From: Phoronis australis
Lineage: Eukaryota; Phoronida; Phoronidae
DNA: 64,000 bases
Assembly (NCBI GenBank): GCA_002633005.1
Contig: NMRA01000611.1
Coordinates: forward strand, 181,160-245,159
Direction: 5' to 3'
Shown one piece after another: positions 51,401 to 57,839 of the stretch. The notes under the pieces were generated by a model. That model was not told the origin of the DNA. It made no database searches and saw nothing but the letters and a program-made list of their open reading frames with translations. Each line of letters begins with the position of its first letter. Positions within the stretch are counted from its first letter, which is position 1. The translations under genes were made by a program, and so were the position numbers.

Positions 51401-54400
51401 CAGAATATGGGAAGACAGTGCTAGATCAGTGTTGATATGATAATTCAGTTACATCAATCTCTTCCTTGGATTGGCGCATAAAAACACACACACAATTAAA
51501 TATTTCATGTTTTACTTAGTACATAAACAACAAATTATTACCACGCAGAACTACAGAGGAAATTCTGAAAATATAAGCTATGTAATGTCGCATTGCTAAT
51601 ATTAATAAAACTGCTTTGGTGTGGCTTACCTCTTCATCTGTCAGTGCAGAGTCAAAGTTTGGTAGGAGAAGTCTACTGTCTTCATAATCAAACAGCTCCT
51701 TAGGGGTGCAATGTGACGTTTGATAGTCGGCAAAAAACTAAAGTAAAGAGAATCAGACTGACGACACTGTATTTGATAATAAAAACACAGTTTAAGATTA
51801 CTGTCAACATTTTGTCGTCATCCTTGAAAATAATAATCCCTTATTCGCTGCCCAAAAATTAGCAGAAAAGTATTTTCACACACAACGACTTATCCCAGGA
51901 AGGAACAAGTTGATATCAACTTTTTAATTTGGTATAACAATTATTCTAATCAAGTCAGTCTTTTTGGCAAAAAGCATGTTCAACTGTCATCAATTCAGCG
52001 CACTGAGTAGAATAGAATGCCTGAAGACTTTTTTACCTTGTTTGTGGCAAAACGCATTGCTTGCGTTCCGACAGTAATGCTTGTTTTTCCGAGCAAACTC
52101 CGCCAAAGTACATCACCGTTTTCCTGTTCATGTGCTTCATACAATGACACAGCCACCTGATTTTGTAGAGTTGGACGACCAATGGAGTATGCAGCATACC
52201 TAACAGAGACACACATGGAGTGGAAGTGAACAAAGTTGGATGACCAATGGAATATGCAGCATACCTAACAGTGACACACATGGAGTGGAAGTGAACAAAG
52301 GGCCAGACAAACCTAGCATTTTCTGTCCTTCAGATACAGGAGGCAAGGCAATCATTGGCCTTCGACATGTATTCAAATTACAATCTCCCCGTGTTCCTAG
52401 ACGAATTTCAATGCTAGTTACTGTTCCTAAATCACCGCTTAACAACAAGTAATACATGTATCCTTCCCAAACATACATAATGCACATGGAAATTGACATG
52501 ATACGACAACAACAAACTGGCATAGAAATACATCTTTGAAGATTCTTTCTAAAGCACCAACAATGCTCAACTCACAAATGTTTCACACAAAAATGCAACT
52601 GTTTGAAGACTTGATCTGTTGAATGACAGTTGCCATATGGTGAAATTCTGCAAACACCACCCCCTCCAAAAATGTGAATTTTTAAACGCAAGAAATTGTT
52701 TAACACTGTCCTCAATTCAGATTTCTGATGATCGGGCCCACTCAAACAAAAACTATATCTAACACATTTTGTTCAAATGAGTCCTACTGCGACTACAATT
52801 GCACCACATGTGTTTGAACATGCACGGTTGCAAAGATTGCAAAGCCATTAATGGTTGAAGTAATCGCAGATCATCTACAACTTGCAAGAAATAGTAGAGA
52901 AAATATTAATTGCAGTGTCTGCTGAGCAAACTTAGGAAAATGCTGACTAACAGGACAGACGATAAATCCATAATGTACCAGAACATCTCGAGCACAGCAC
53001 TCATCTTTAACTAGTATTATGACATTGAATTTAAAATTTGATTATCTTAATCCGTGACAAAGTTTGTGTCCGTGGAGTTTGGTAGATTAGCCATCAAGAT
53101 CAAAATAAACACACACCAGAGTGAATCAAATCTCAGGCAATGAGCACTTGAATACAGTGATTTGTTAAGTGGTCCTGCGTCACCGCCGTTGGGACAAATC
53201 ACCGACCGTCCTCTTTGCAGACCAGATGCATTGCGACAGGGACAGCAGAAACCCTACAAAAGACGAGACAGATATCAGGTACTCAATATCAGTCAACTGA
53301 AGCAGATGTATTGTGCTTACACAAAAACTGTTTATCACGCACTATTTCATACAATTTAAATTTTTTTTAATTGCATGCAGTCTGATACACGTTGTACCAG
53401 ACCTGCGCACGCAGCGCATGTGGGCCCATTTTTATGCTTAAAACCGAGCTGAGAAGCTTGAAACCTGACTCAAGGGTTTAGCAGTGTGACCCAGTGGGAC
53501 TTGAACCCACGATCTTGAGTCTGAGTAAAGAAAGTAGGCTCCTCTCACACTAGGCCACACTGCCTCCTCTCATACAATTATAAATTGTTATGACCTTCTA
53601 ACTATAATTGTTAACGGTATTATTTCACTATAATATGTTGTATTTGTGCGTAATTTTGGAAACAGATGTTTGTGTAGGCACATTCTATGAAACTGATCTA
53701 AACCATGCCTTGTATATAGCAACTCGCCAGTCTTTCAGTTGCTTAATCAGAACACCATTAAACACTGACAGTACATTAACTAGTGTGTGATGATTACTAG
53801 TGGTTGAACTCTGATGTTTTGTATAGGATTATAACAGCATGAGCAATCTTCTAAAGGATTCTCCTGTAGCGTAAGATGAGTGGTGAAATTTTGGTTACTT
53901 GTTGTTCTAACCTATAACCAGTTTGGCATTATTTCAATTCCTGCAGGAGAGCAAAACAAACACTTAATATGGCAATCAAAAGAGCATGAAACTCATTGAT
54001 GGACCAAGTGACACAACTGGTGATATACACAATCATACTTCCTATGTCAATAACTAAGACTATAATATTACTAACAGACCAATAGGTGATGCTAGTGAAT
54101 TGATATTGAAAATCATGAATCCCCAATGAATTTTTTTGTTTCCAAGAAAATGACTACAAAGTTGTGATGCGCAGTGTTGTAAAGAAGCTTTTGCAAGGTG
54201 TTGGCAACACAGTTAACATGTCAAAACAAGAAAAGACTCGGGCATTTACTATCCATAAAAGTTAACCATCACCAACTATGAAAGTGAGGGAAAATTCTTG
54301 TATTTAGTGCATCTGTGTAAGTCTTGCAATATACTGTGCCCATTAGATTTCACGCTAAGTGGGTGGACAATAAACTGAATGCAAAGAAAAATGGTAACTT

Positions 54401-56880
54401 AAACATAAAATTTCCTTAGCAGGCTGATTAGAAAATTGTGGATGTTTCCCAAAATAGATACTGACAACAGTTTGCCGATAATGGATACTTTGATAATTAA
54501 TTATGCCTGGGCTTAGGTCTTTACATGTAAAATACATTCAAGATAGGTCACACATTCGCAGCACTCCGTGAAAATGAAATATACCTGACTACCCTCTACT
54601 GGCCGTCCATTGTTAAATGTCACGCCACAGGTTGGTGCAGAGTCGACAGAGTCAGAACAGCCAGAGTAGCTAGCGACGTTGTCTCTGTGTAATACGTCTT
54701 CGTGAGGACGACTATTGACGTCCTGTAATTAACTATGATTTGATTGCAAACAATTACAGAGCAATGTTCAGGCAAAATAATACAGAATTAATTATATTTT
54801 CATGACAATTCATGACAAAATGATATTCTAAGTTTGGATATTTTTGTAGGATTCTACATAACTTTGAGCCTTTTTATGACAGTGTCTCATTCAAGTACTT
54901 CTGAAAATTAGGAGTGGTCTAGTTAAATATTGACTGTTCACCTGTTTATGACGTCCTTACAAAGGTTTAATAAGCAAGTCTAATTTGGTTTTAAATTCTT
55001 CTCTGCACATGAATGGCATAACAGGTGATCTTCGGTGTGCGATCGGCCACAAATTGGCAGATACACATTTCAAACGGAGCTGAGCAGTTTGCGACACAAT
55101 TCAACCAGCAATAATTTTAGTTATAACTTGACACTTTAGGAATGTAACGCCAACAAAAGTTGGGAACCCCAAATAATTTTACAATGGATTACCTTGATGT
55201 ACTTAAGTGGATAGACCTGATACACCTTCTGAAGTCGTAGCCTCAATATGAGGGGGTTAAAAAATGTCACGTGACCAAGTTTCCAGTGTAAGGCTGTATT
55301 CAACTTGATGTATTTGTCTGTCAGAAGATACTGCAAAATAAAAAAAAACAGTAAACGATAGATGGACAGATAACGAGAAGTAACATTACTAGTTATTTCC
55401 GCATTCCATAAATGAGGGATTTGTACCTGTTTCATAAACTTGTCTTCAGCCTTTTCAGCTAAATCTGGTGTAATGCGACATGAGATGGCCAGGGCTGCAC
55501 ACCAGGTGTCTTTTAAGTATCAAAAAATTTAAAAGCCAGAAACTTGGTCTTATGCTCTACAGAACTATTTCTGAAAAATAATTAAATCTCATTTTAACAT
55601 TTAGCCTTTTCTGGGAACATGAGATTGCCATTAAGGTGAACACATTAGGCTAACATCATTCAGATGATTAGCTTCATGTTTTGTCAAAAATTTCAGTCGT
55701 ACTTACATTTCTAGAGGTGGGATAAGAATAACGTTATCAATTATAAATAAACTATTATGGATATTGGATCATATCGATTGTTCTTCAACGTTCAAACCTA
55801 GTGACAACAGGGAGTCATTTTTCACATCAAACATAAAACTTGGTCATGAAATGAGACCAACGCCTGTTAAAGGATTCACTGTACTATTGCTAGAGGTTTT
55901 AAACTTAAACGTTTCCATAAAAAACAATGAGAACCTAACTTGCCCACATAGATACACATCACATGACCTAGCAATTGCAACATTTCTGTCCAGGCCGCGG
56001 GTCAGACCCGCAACCTTTTGTGTCTATCTCTATGCACATACAGTGATAGAATCTGTGATGCTCATCATTCATATTGCTGAGGTCCTCACTTGTTTGATTG
56101 CACTGGTATCTACTTGCATGCACATACACTTTGAATGCCATACAATAGCACAGGAGAGAATGTGAATTTAAGTGAACAAAAAGGGAATAAAATTGTTACC
56201 CATCGGCTGCCTGATTGTATTCGAGGACCTAGTTCTCAGGTCCATCCCGGGCCCCTCGTCTGGCCACTGGCGGGAATCTTCGTGTCCCGAGGCCATGACC
56301 GGTAATTAATATCAATCTCGAAATCATGAGCAACAAGCCAGAGCTAAACAGTGCATACGAATTACCAGCCATTTACCAGCACTTCCTCTCAAGTGATGGC
56401 CACCAGGTGGTGTTTGACAACTACCACGTACTACCAACAAGTGGCCATGTGACACAAAAAGATTCCGGCTAGTGACTCGACACCATGACCCCAGGATGGG
56501 TACGAAAGCTAGGTCCTCAAATACAACCAGGCTGCCAATAGGTAACAACTTTATTCCTTATACTATGTAACGGTGCCAGCTATAAACATTCATTCAACAA
56601 ATTTAATGATCTTTTGCCTGGTTTCAATAACCTCAAACGATTAACGCTATAAAATTTCTATCGATGAATTCCATATGGCAGCACTACTCACTTGCTTATT
56701 TGGGACGTGTACAGATATCAAGACTTTCTCGGAACAGTTGGTCAGTCCAGACGATACTACCATCTCTTGGCACTTCAACACTTGTGTACTAACATGGATT
56801 AGATCATGGCTTCCAGTTGTAGTCCACACAAAGCAAGCAGCCATCACAGCAAGGCAGAGAAAGGCATGCTTGAAAAACAT
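24439..56880 (-). CDS. HAP2: HAP2/GCS1 gamete fusogen, 17 exons, with long intron 7 hosting other genes
   Basis: Exons in transcript order: 56692-56880, 55427-55509, 55193-55330, 54585-54722, 53117-53253, 52037-52199, 51630-51737, 32262-32392, 31464-31685, 30835-31085, 28773-28946, 27898-27971, 27019-27171, 25861-25990, 25410-25510, 25070-25156 and 24439-24588 (TGA). Phases agree at every junction except exon 1 to 2, where a small exon may be missing or a weak donor used. The product is about 810 residues: signal peptide (MFFKHAFLCLAVMAACF), ectodomain, one membrane span (about 562-585) and a basic then acidic cytoplasmic tail. Family landmarks are SAPTCG, SQGFCCPC, SAHCLRFDSLWYAAYSIG, GDECNKVGVSFKAF and DSCLKNQPF. 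HAP2 is a class II-type fusogen that merges gamete membranes in many protists, plants and invertebrates (family knowledge). The segment between CCPC and SAHC corresponds to the fusion-loop region. No inactivating change was seen. Confidence 0.88.
27868..27905 (-). repeat. Small tandem duplication over the donor of HAP2 exon 12
   Basis: GTAAAGTTACATACCT followed by GACACT occurs twice in succession, so the donor sequence AGGTATGTAACTTTAC is duplicated just downstream of the one used. Only the first donor in transcript order directly follows the coding exon. Confidence 0.6.
29934..30150 (+). mobile_element. tRNA-derived SINE, family 1, copy 1
   Basis: The head has a tRNA-like A box (GTGGTCTAGTGG) and B box (GGGTTTGAGTACCCC), followed by a shared body containing TTGAGTCAGGT, CTTCTCGGCTC and TACAACGTGTGCCAGACTGC. 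A second copy in reverse orientation is at 53360-53572. The lack of a plausible clover-leaf beyond the boxes, and the long tail, argue against a functional tRNA. It lies in a HAP2 intron, antisense to HAP2. Confidence 0.75.
33711..34030 (+). mobile_element. tRNA-like SINE, family 2, copy A (in duplicated block A)
   Basis: A tRNA-like head (GGTAGTGAGAGCACTGGACT, with B box GGTTCAAACCCT) is followed by about 240 bp of body ending near AATGAATAAAATCA. Equivalent copies lie upstream of collagen copies 4 and 5, so the SINE was carried by the block duplication. Here it is about 1.4 kb before the collagen ATG rather than 0.7 kb. Confidence 0.65.
35036..35045 (+). promoter_or_regulatory. Candidate TATA element of collagen copy 3
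   Basis: TAAATATAAG lies about 115 bp before the ATG at 35160, within a 5' flank of about 230 bp almost identical to the flank of copy 1. The match between two genes in different hosts suggests the promoter moved with the gene. Confidence 0.4.
35160..36359 (+). CDS. Membrane-tethered short-chain collagen-like protein, copy 3 (single exon, in HAP2 intron 7)
   Basis: Intact 399-residue ORF. Membrane span at about 16-40; charged coiled-coil-like stalk at about 60-112; furin-type site RLKR (138-141); seven collagen triplets (159-180); Cys-rich C-terminal domain ending TCVVCTK. Sequence and 5' flank group it with copy 1, although copy 1 sits near another gene 34 kb away on the opposite strand. 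A poly(A) hexamer AATAAA is at 36412-36417. It is transcribed opposite to HAP2, inside HAP2 intron 7. Its role is unknown; extracellular matrix or surface ligand is an inference from the architecture. Confidence 0.85.
   Translation: MKEKDTEVKDGSQTPVAVILSLVSLLFALISFGLAIYVVLGVQHRQERTTTTNHNDGFHDWAKKTELAEFKITIYTDLVNLKREHNRLKAHVFQTEMKTERQLRFMRTILSSKFGHAYTKIVPHDIDSKLDETTPISRLKRAANDPTTGEEFNSQCIQGPPGRDGRDGRDGQPGPPGANGITTDDLQKVLSTFQESILQAQKTKTEMKYHNGTEGGAVYIRWGRTSCPTISKLLYDGIAAGSYYTHTGGGSEKLCLPHDPQWGKYQDGFQSHSYIYGAEYEINGAKVFSRKNANDASLYEHDVPCAVCYTQSRASQLMIPAWRDCPATWTKEYSGYLMAEGYKYQRSSFDCVDEAPEVIPGGGTNQEGALFYNVEAKCGSLPCPKYVDGRELTCVVCTK
36360..37007. other. 3' flank of collagen copy 3 and start of duplicated block B
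   Basis: The segment AAATCAAAAATACCAGCAGA near 36495 recurs near 51385 and, diverged, near 48355. The following part matches 31.9-32.2 kb (TCACAGCATCA near 36670 and near 31928). No gene is seen. Confidence 0.5.
37008..37128 (-). pseudogene. Broken duplicate of HAP2 exon 8 (copy B)
   Basis: Clear match to the functional exon at 32262-32392: MADMMLVNQHIFSDSGDECN, then RVGVSFKTFTNQ. After TNQ a 7-bp deletion, shared with copy C, breaks the frame and removes the KDRC cysteine. A second 6-bp deletion removes the splice donor GT. The acceptor AG is retained (ATAAG). This is a pseudoexon inside HAP2 intron 7, same orientation as HAP2. Confidence 0.8.
37795..37965 (+). mobile_element. tRNA-derived SINE, family 3 (single copy)
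   Basis: A tRNA-like head with A box GTGGTGCAGTGGTTAAG and a B-box-like GGGTTTGAAATTGG is followed by non-tRNA body sequence. It is absent from the matching place in blocks A and C, so it inserted into block B after duplication. Confidence 0.5.
37985..38290 (+). mobile_element. tRNA-like SINE, family 2, copy B
   Basis: Head CAGAGCGCTAGACTGAAAAT with B box GGTTCAAACCTT, then a body matching copies A (33711) and C (49355). It lies about 0.7 kb before the ATG of collagen copy 4. Confidence 0.65.
38705..39895 (+). CDS. Membrane-tethered short-chain collagen-like protein, copy 4 (single exon, in HAP2 intron 7)
   Basis: Intact 396-residue ORF. Membrane span at about 17-40; stalk at about 50-110 with KLKQEN heptad-like sequence; furin-type site RGRR (137-140); six collagen triplets (159-177, GRDGRDGRDGQPGPP); Cys-rich C-terminal domain with an NGT glycosylation site, ending TCVVCTK. 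Its closest relative is copy 5 at 50073, including about 700 bp of 5' flank. Its 3' end carries a short tandem duplication of the final codons and following bases (39876-39957). A poly(A) hexamer is at 40009-40014. It is antisense to HAP2. Confidence 0.85.
   Translation: MKESDNDVRRARHYTAPVVVILVLVLLLALVSFGLAIYVLFEVQHLKDRTATKDDGFQDRLNVDKLDESQTTLYNELVKLKQENKHLKARLSDSERKMERQLKVMRATIFSQYEHAQTKNTLQKTGFEVNETTLISRGRRTAVNFPTAGEVTKFQCLQGRDGRDGRDGQPGPPGANGISADDLQKVLSTFKDSMLQAQKAKTDVKYYNGTEGGAVYIRWGRTSCPATSKLLYDGIAAGSYYTHTGGGSEKLCLPHDPQWGKYQDGFQSNSFIYGAEYEINGAKVFSQKNANDASLHEHDVPCAVCYTPSRASQLMIPAWRDCPATWTKEYSGYLMAEHYLHQRSSFNCIDVAPEVIPGGSPDQEGALFYHVEAKCGPLPCPNYMDGRELTCVVCTK
39876..39957 (+). repeat. Tandem duplication of the 3' end of collagen copy 4
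   Basis: GTGTAGTGTGCACCAAATAA followed by CCAAGAAACAATAA occurs twice, spanning the last codons, the stop and the first UTR bases. The first stop ends the ORF, so the second copy is untranslated. Confidence 0.8.
40170..41220 (+). pseudogene. Degenerate Penelope-like retroelement (reverse transcriptase and endonuclease remnants)
   Basis: Fragments in several frames resemble the Penelope-like family: VVNWYMEEFEEG and the catalytic-like DDTFVIIKQSEKLN of the reverse transcriptase, then HTDHYLQFGSHHG, and downstream GSGHSFDHDNVLILKKEKN, typical of the GIY-YIG endonuclease part. Several stops and frameshifts are present, so it is inactive. It lies in HAP2 intron 7 on the plus strand, between collagen copy 4 and the repeat field. 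Recognition is from motif order only. Confidence 0.65.
41279..45482 (+). repeat. Repeat field with 155-bp periodicity and 465-bp higher-order unit
   Basis: A GCCACTAG-containing core recurs about every 155 bp in three alternating types: GGCCACTAGGTGGCGCAAAA (for example near 44480), TGCCACTAGGGGGCACACC (near 44634) and TGCCACTAGGAGGCGCCAC (44790 in degraded form). Same-type cores are about 450-465 bp apart (44030, 44480, 44945). Head-like segments with GAGCAACNCNGAGCGTTGAAA occur near 41283, 42247 and 43520. Tail-like segments with GATGACGGCATAATGCGTCC occur near 43255 and, beyond the inserted element, near 48280. This suggests several fused or nested copies of one element. It is noncoding. 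Confidence 0.8.
45483..47929. mobile_element. 2.45-kb inverted-repeat DNA transposon, apparently non-autonomous
   Basis: The ends at 45483-45615 and 47815-47929 are inverted copies beginning TGATA and containing CTCTCCTGAAATGTAACAA. Both arms are packed with TGTAACA / TGTTACA words. A direct GTGGAC flanks the element (45477-45482 and 47930-47935), and joining across it restores the surrounding repeat (GGGGTGGACGCC), so the insertion is unambiguous. The interior has only short ORFs without a recognisable transposase. Confidence 0.8.
47930..48330 (+). repeat. Remainder of the 155-bp repeat field, with its tail
   Basis: Continues the repeat interrupted at 45482: core GGCCACTAGGTTGCGCAAAT near 47970, a middle-type core near 48118, and the tail GATGACGGCATAATGCGTCC near 48280, followed by CACCTATAAATATGTGGG. 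Confidence 0.75.
48331..48893. other. Duplicated block C, non-genic part
   Basis: Matches 36.49-37.0 kb (block B) and in part 31.9-32.2 kb (block A), for example AAATCAAAAATGCCAACAGC near 48357 and CACCAGAACAGGGTGGCAGC near 48560. No gene is seen. Confidence 0.5.
48894..49022 (-). pseudogene. Broken duplicate of HAP2 exon 8 (copy C)
   Basis: Match to the functional exon at 32262-32392: ADTMLVNKLIFTDSGHHCN, then NVGVLFKAFTNQ. The same 7-bp deletion as in copy B follows TNQ, breaks the frame and removes the second cysteine. Both an acceptor AG (TGTAAG) and a donor (GATAG then GTCATA) are still present. It could therefore be spliced in as a frame-breaking exon, or be silent. Confidence 0.8.
49355..49650 (+). 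mobile_element. tRNA-like SINE, family 2, copy C
   Basis: Head CAGACCGCTAGACTGAAAAT with B box GGTTCAAACCTT and a body like copies A and B. It lies about 0.7 kb before the ATG of collagen copy 5, as copy B does before copy 4. Confidence 0.65.
50073..51257 (+). CDS. Membrane-tethered short-chain collagen-like protein, copy 5 (single exon, in HAP2 intron 7)
   Basis: Intact 394-residue ORF. Membrane span at about 17-40; stalk at about 50-110; furin-type site RGKR (137-140); six collagen triplets starting near 158; Cys-rich C-terminal domain with NGT glycosylation site and TCVVCTK end. It is the sister of copy 4 in protein and 5' flank. A poly(A) hexamer AATAAA is at 51362-51367, less than 300 bp from HAP2 exon 7 (51630), which is read in the other direction. 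An antisense transcript running on would enter HAP2 exon 7. Confidence 0.85.
   Translation: MKESDTEVRRARHYTAPVVVILVLILLLALVSFGLAIYVLFEVQHLKDKAATKNDGFQDRLKVNVLDDGQTTVYNELVKLKQENNHLKVRLSQSERKMERQLKIMRATILSQYEQAETMNTLQKTEFEVNKTMSISRGKRTVHNPTAEVTKFQCLQGRDGRDGRDGQPGPPGANGISADDLQRVLSTFQESMLQAQKTKTEVKYHNGTEGGAVYIRWGRTSCPTMSKLLYDGIAAGSYYAHTGGGSEKLCLPHDPQWGKYQDGFQSNSYIYGAEYQINGAKVFSRKNANDASLYEHDVPCAVCYTPSRASQLMIPARRECPATWTKEYSGYLMAEQYSHHRSSFDCVDEAPEVIPGGGTNQNGALFYNVEATCGSLPCPNYVDGRELTCVVCTK
52171..52300 (-). repeat. 65-bp tandem duplication of the HAP2 exon 6 acceptor and exon start
   Basis: Copies at 52171-52235 and 52236-52300 each contain the splice acceptor (CTGTTAG) and the first coding bases (RYAAYSIG). 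The inner acceptor at 52199 continues in frame through exon 6. Use of the outer acceptor shifts the frame, because 65 is not a multiple of three, and gives a premature stop. Confidence 0.85.
53360..53572 (-). mobile_element. tRNA-derived SINE, family 1, copy 2
   Basis: Reverse-oriented copy of the SINE at 29934: A box GTGTGGCCTAGTG, B box GGGTTCAAGTCCC, body with TTGAGTCAGGT and TACAACGTGTATCAGACTGC, and an A-rich tail at its end (53355-53370). It lies in the HAP2 intron before exon 5, same orientation as HAP2. Confidence 0.75.
56181..56559. mobile_element. MITE of about 380 bp in HAP2 intron 1
   Basis: The ends are inverted copies over about 50 bp: the left reads AAGGGAATAAAATTGTTACC and continues to GAGGACCTAG; the right reads CTAGGTCCTC through GGTAACAACTTTATTCCTT. 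It has no coding capacity. Confidence 0.75.
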
Positions 56881-57668
56881 CAGTGTCTTCTACAATATAA
56901 GTGGGGTTCCAGCAGTGAACGCAACTGCTTACCCTTGATTAAGGCCAATATATGATTATCAATACACAGAACTCCAGGATTGGGATGCCAACTTCGATAA
57001 CGTGCCTGAGGTTACAACGTACATGCATAGGAAGTTGTTTACATTCATTTGCTGCAGTGCTGATTCTTGCAAAGGAATATAGGGCTCAGGGTGCAAATGA
57101 TAAAGTTTAGAACTGTTATCACTGAAAACTTCTTCGAAACAAAATTCATAAAAAAATACTTGGAATATTTTGCAGTCTAATGGCCAGAAGTGTTGACAAT
57201 GGGAGGGTCACCTGCTTGTGATCCAAAGATTCATGAAGCCAGCCGTGGGCACTACCACTGCCTAGCTAACTGGGGAAACGTGACGCCATCTAAACATATT
57301 ACAAAAAAATGAAGAGTTTACAATTTCCTTATAATGTGGAATTGTCGTGAGGACTCGGCAGGGACCTCAGGGGTCTCACCTCCACTCGCTTATCTACACT
57401 ATTTTGAAATGATTTTGCCCACTCCCGTGTTGTGCGTCATAAAAGAGATCATGATACCTGCAGCTGACGCGGCAAGTAGAACTACTTTTGTATATCACAT
57501 TTGGTGTAGACTCACACTAGCATTGTGGTTTTATGTTGAGCCCAGACTGTTTGGTGTTGCACCATATACCAACTCCGGACAGTCTCTCACGATGATTTAG
57601 TGTTATGTTGAAATACATCCACATGACCAACCACCATGTCATACCACCTTCCGCGTGCAGTGTTAAAA
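56881..57668. promoter_or_regulatory. Upstream region of HAP2, possibly shared with a divergent gene
   Basis: The HAP2 start codon (56880, minus) and the start of an exon-like ORF (57669, plus) face away from each other across about 790 bp. I recognise no core promoter element. A shared or bidirectional promoter is only a possibility from geometry. Confidence 0.3.
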
Positions 57669-57802
57669 ATGGTGAGTTTCAGATTTTGGGAACTGAACGA
57701 AGGACTGCTCGAAGAAAAAGTTAGAAAACCGGAATACTTGTTCGAGCTGGGAGGAATTAAAGACATTGACGGCCTCTTAAGATATCCCTCTATGTGCAAA
57801 AG
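57669..57802 (+). CDS. Candidate first coding exon of an unrecognised gene (intact copy 1 of 4)
   Basis: ATG followed by 44 codons (MVSFRFWELNEGLLEEKVRK, then a further 24 residues) and a fair donor (AAAAG then GTATTT). It is charged and hydrophilic with no membrane span. Three degraded copies follow within 1.5 kb, with stops inside the same frame; only this one is open. No downstream exon can be joined with confidence and no family was recognised. It could equally be part of an inverted-repeat element. Confidence 0.35.
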
Positions 57803-57839
57803 GTATTTATAACAATTTGACTTGGATGTTTTAGTCTGT

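Noticed and set aside
55764-56165. 133-codon ORF on the plus strand in HAP2 intron 1
   Set aside because: No splice or promoter support, no recognisable motif, composition like translated intron, and antisense to HAP2 without collagen-like features.
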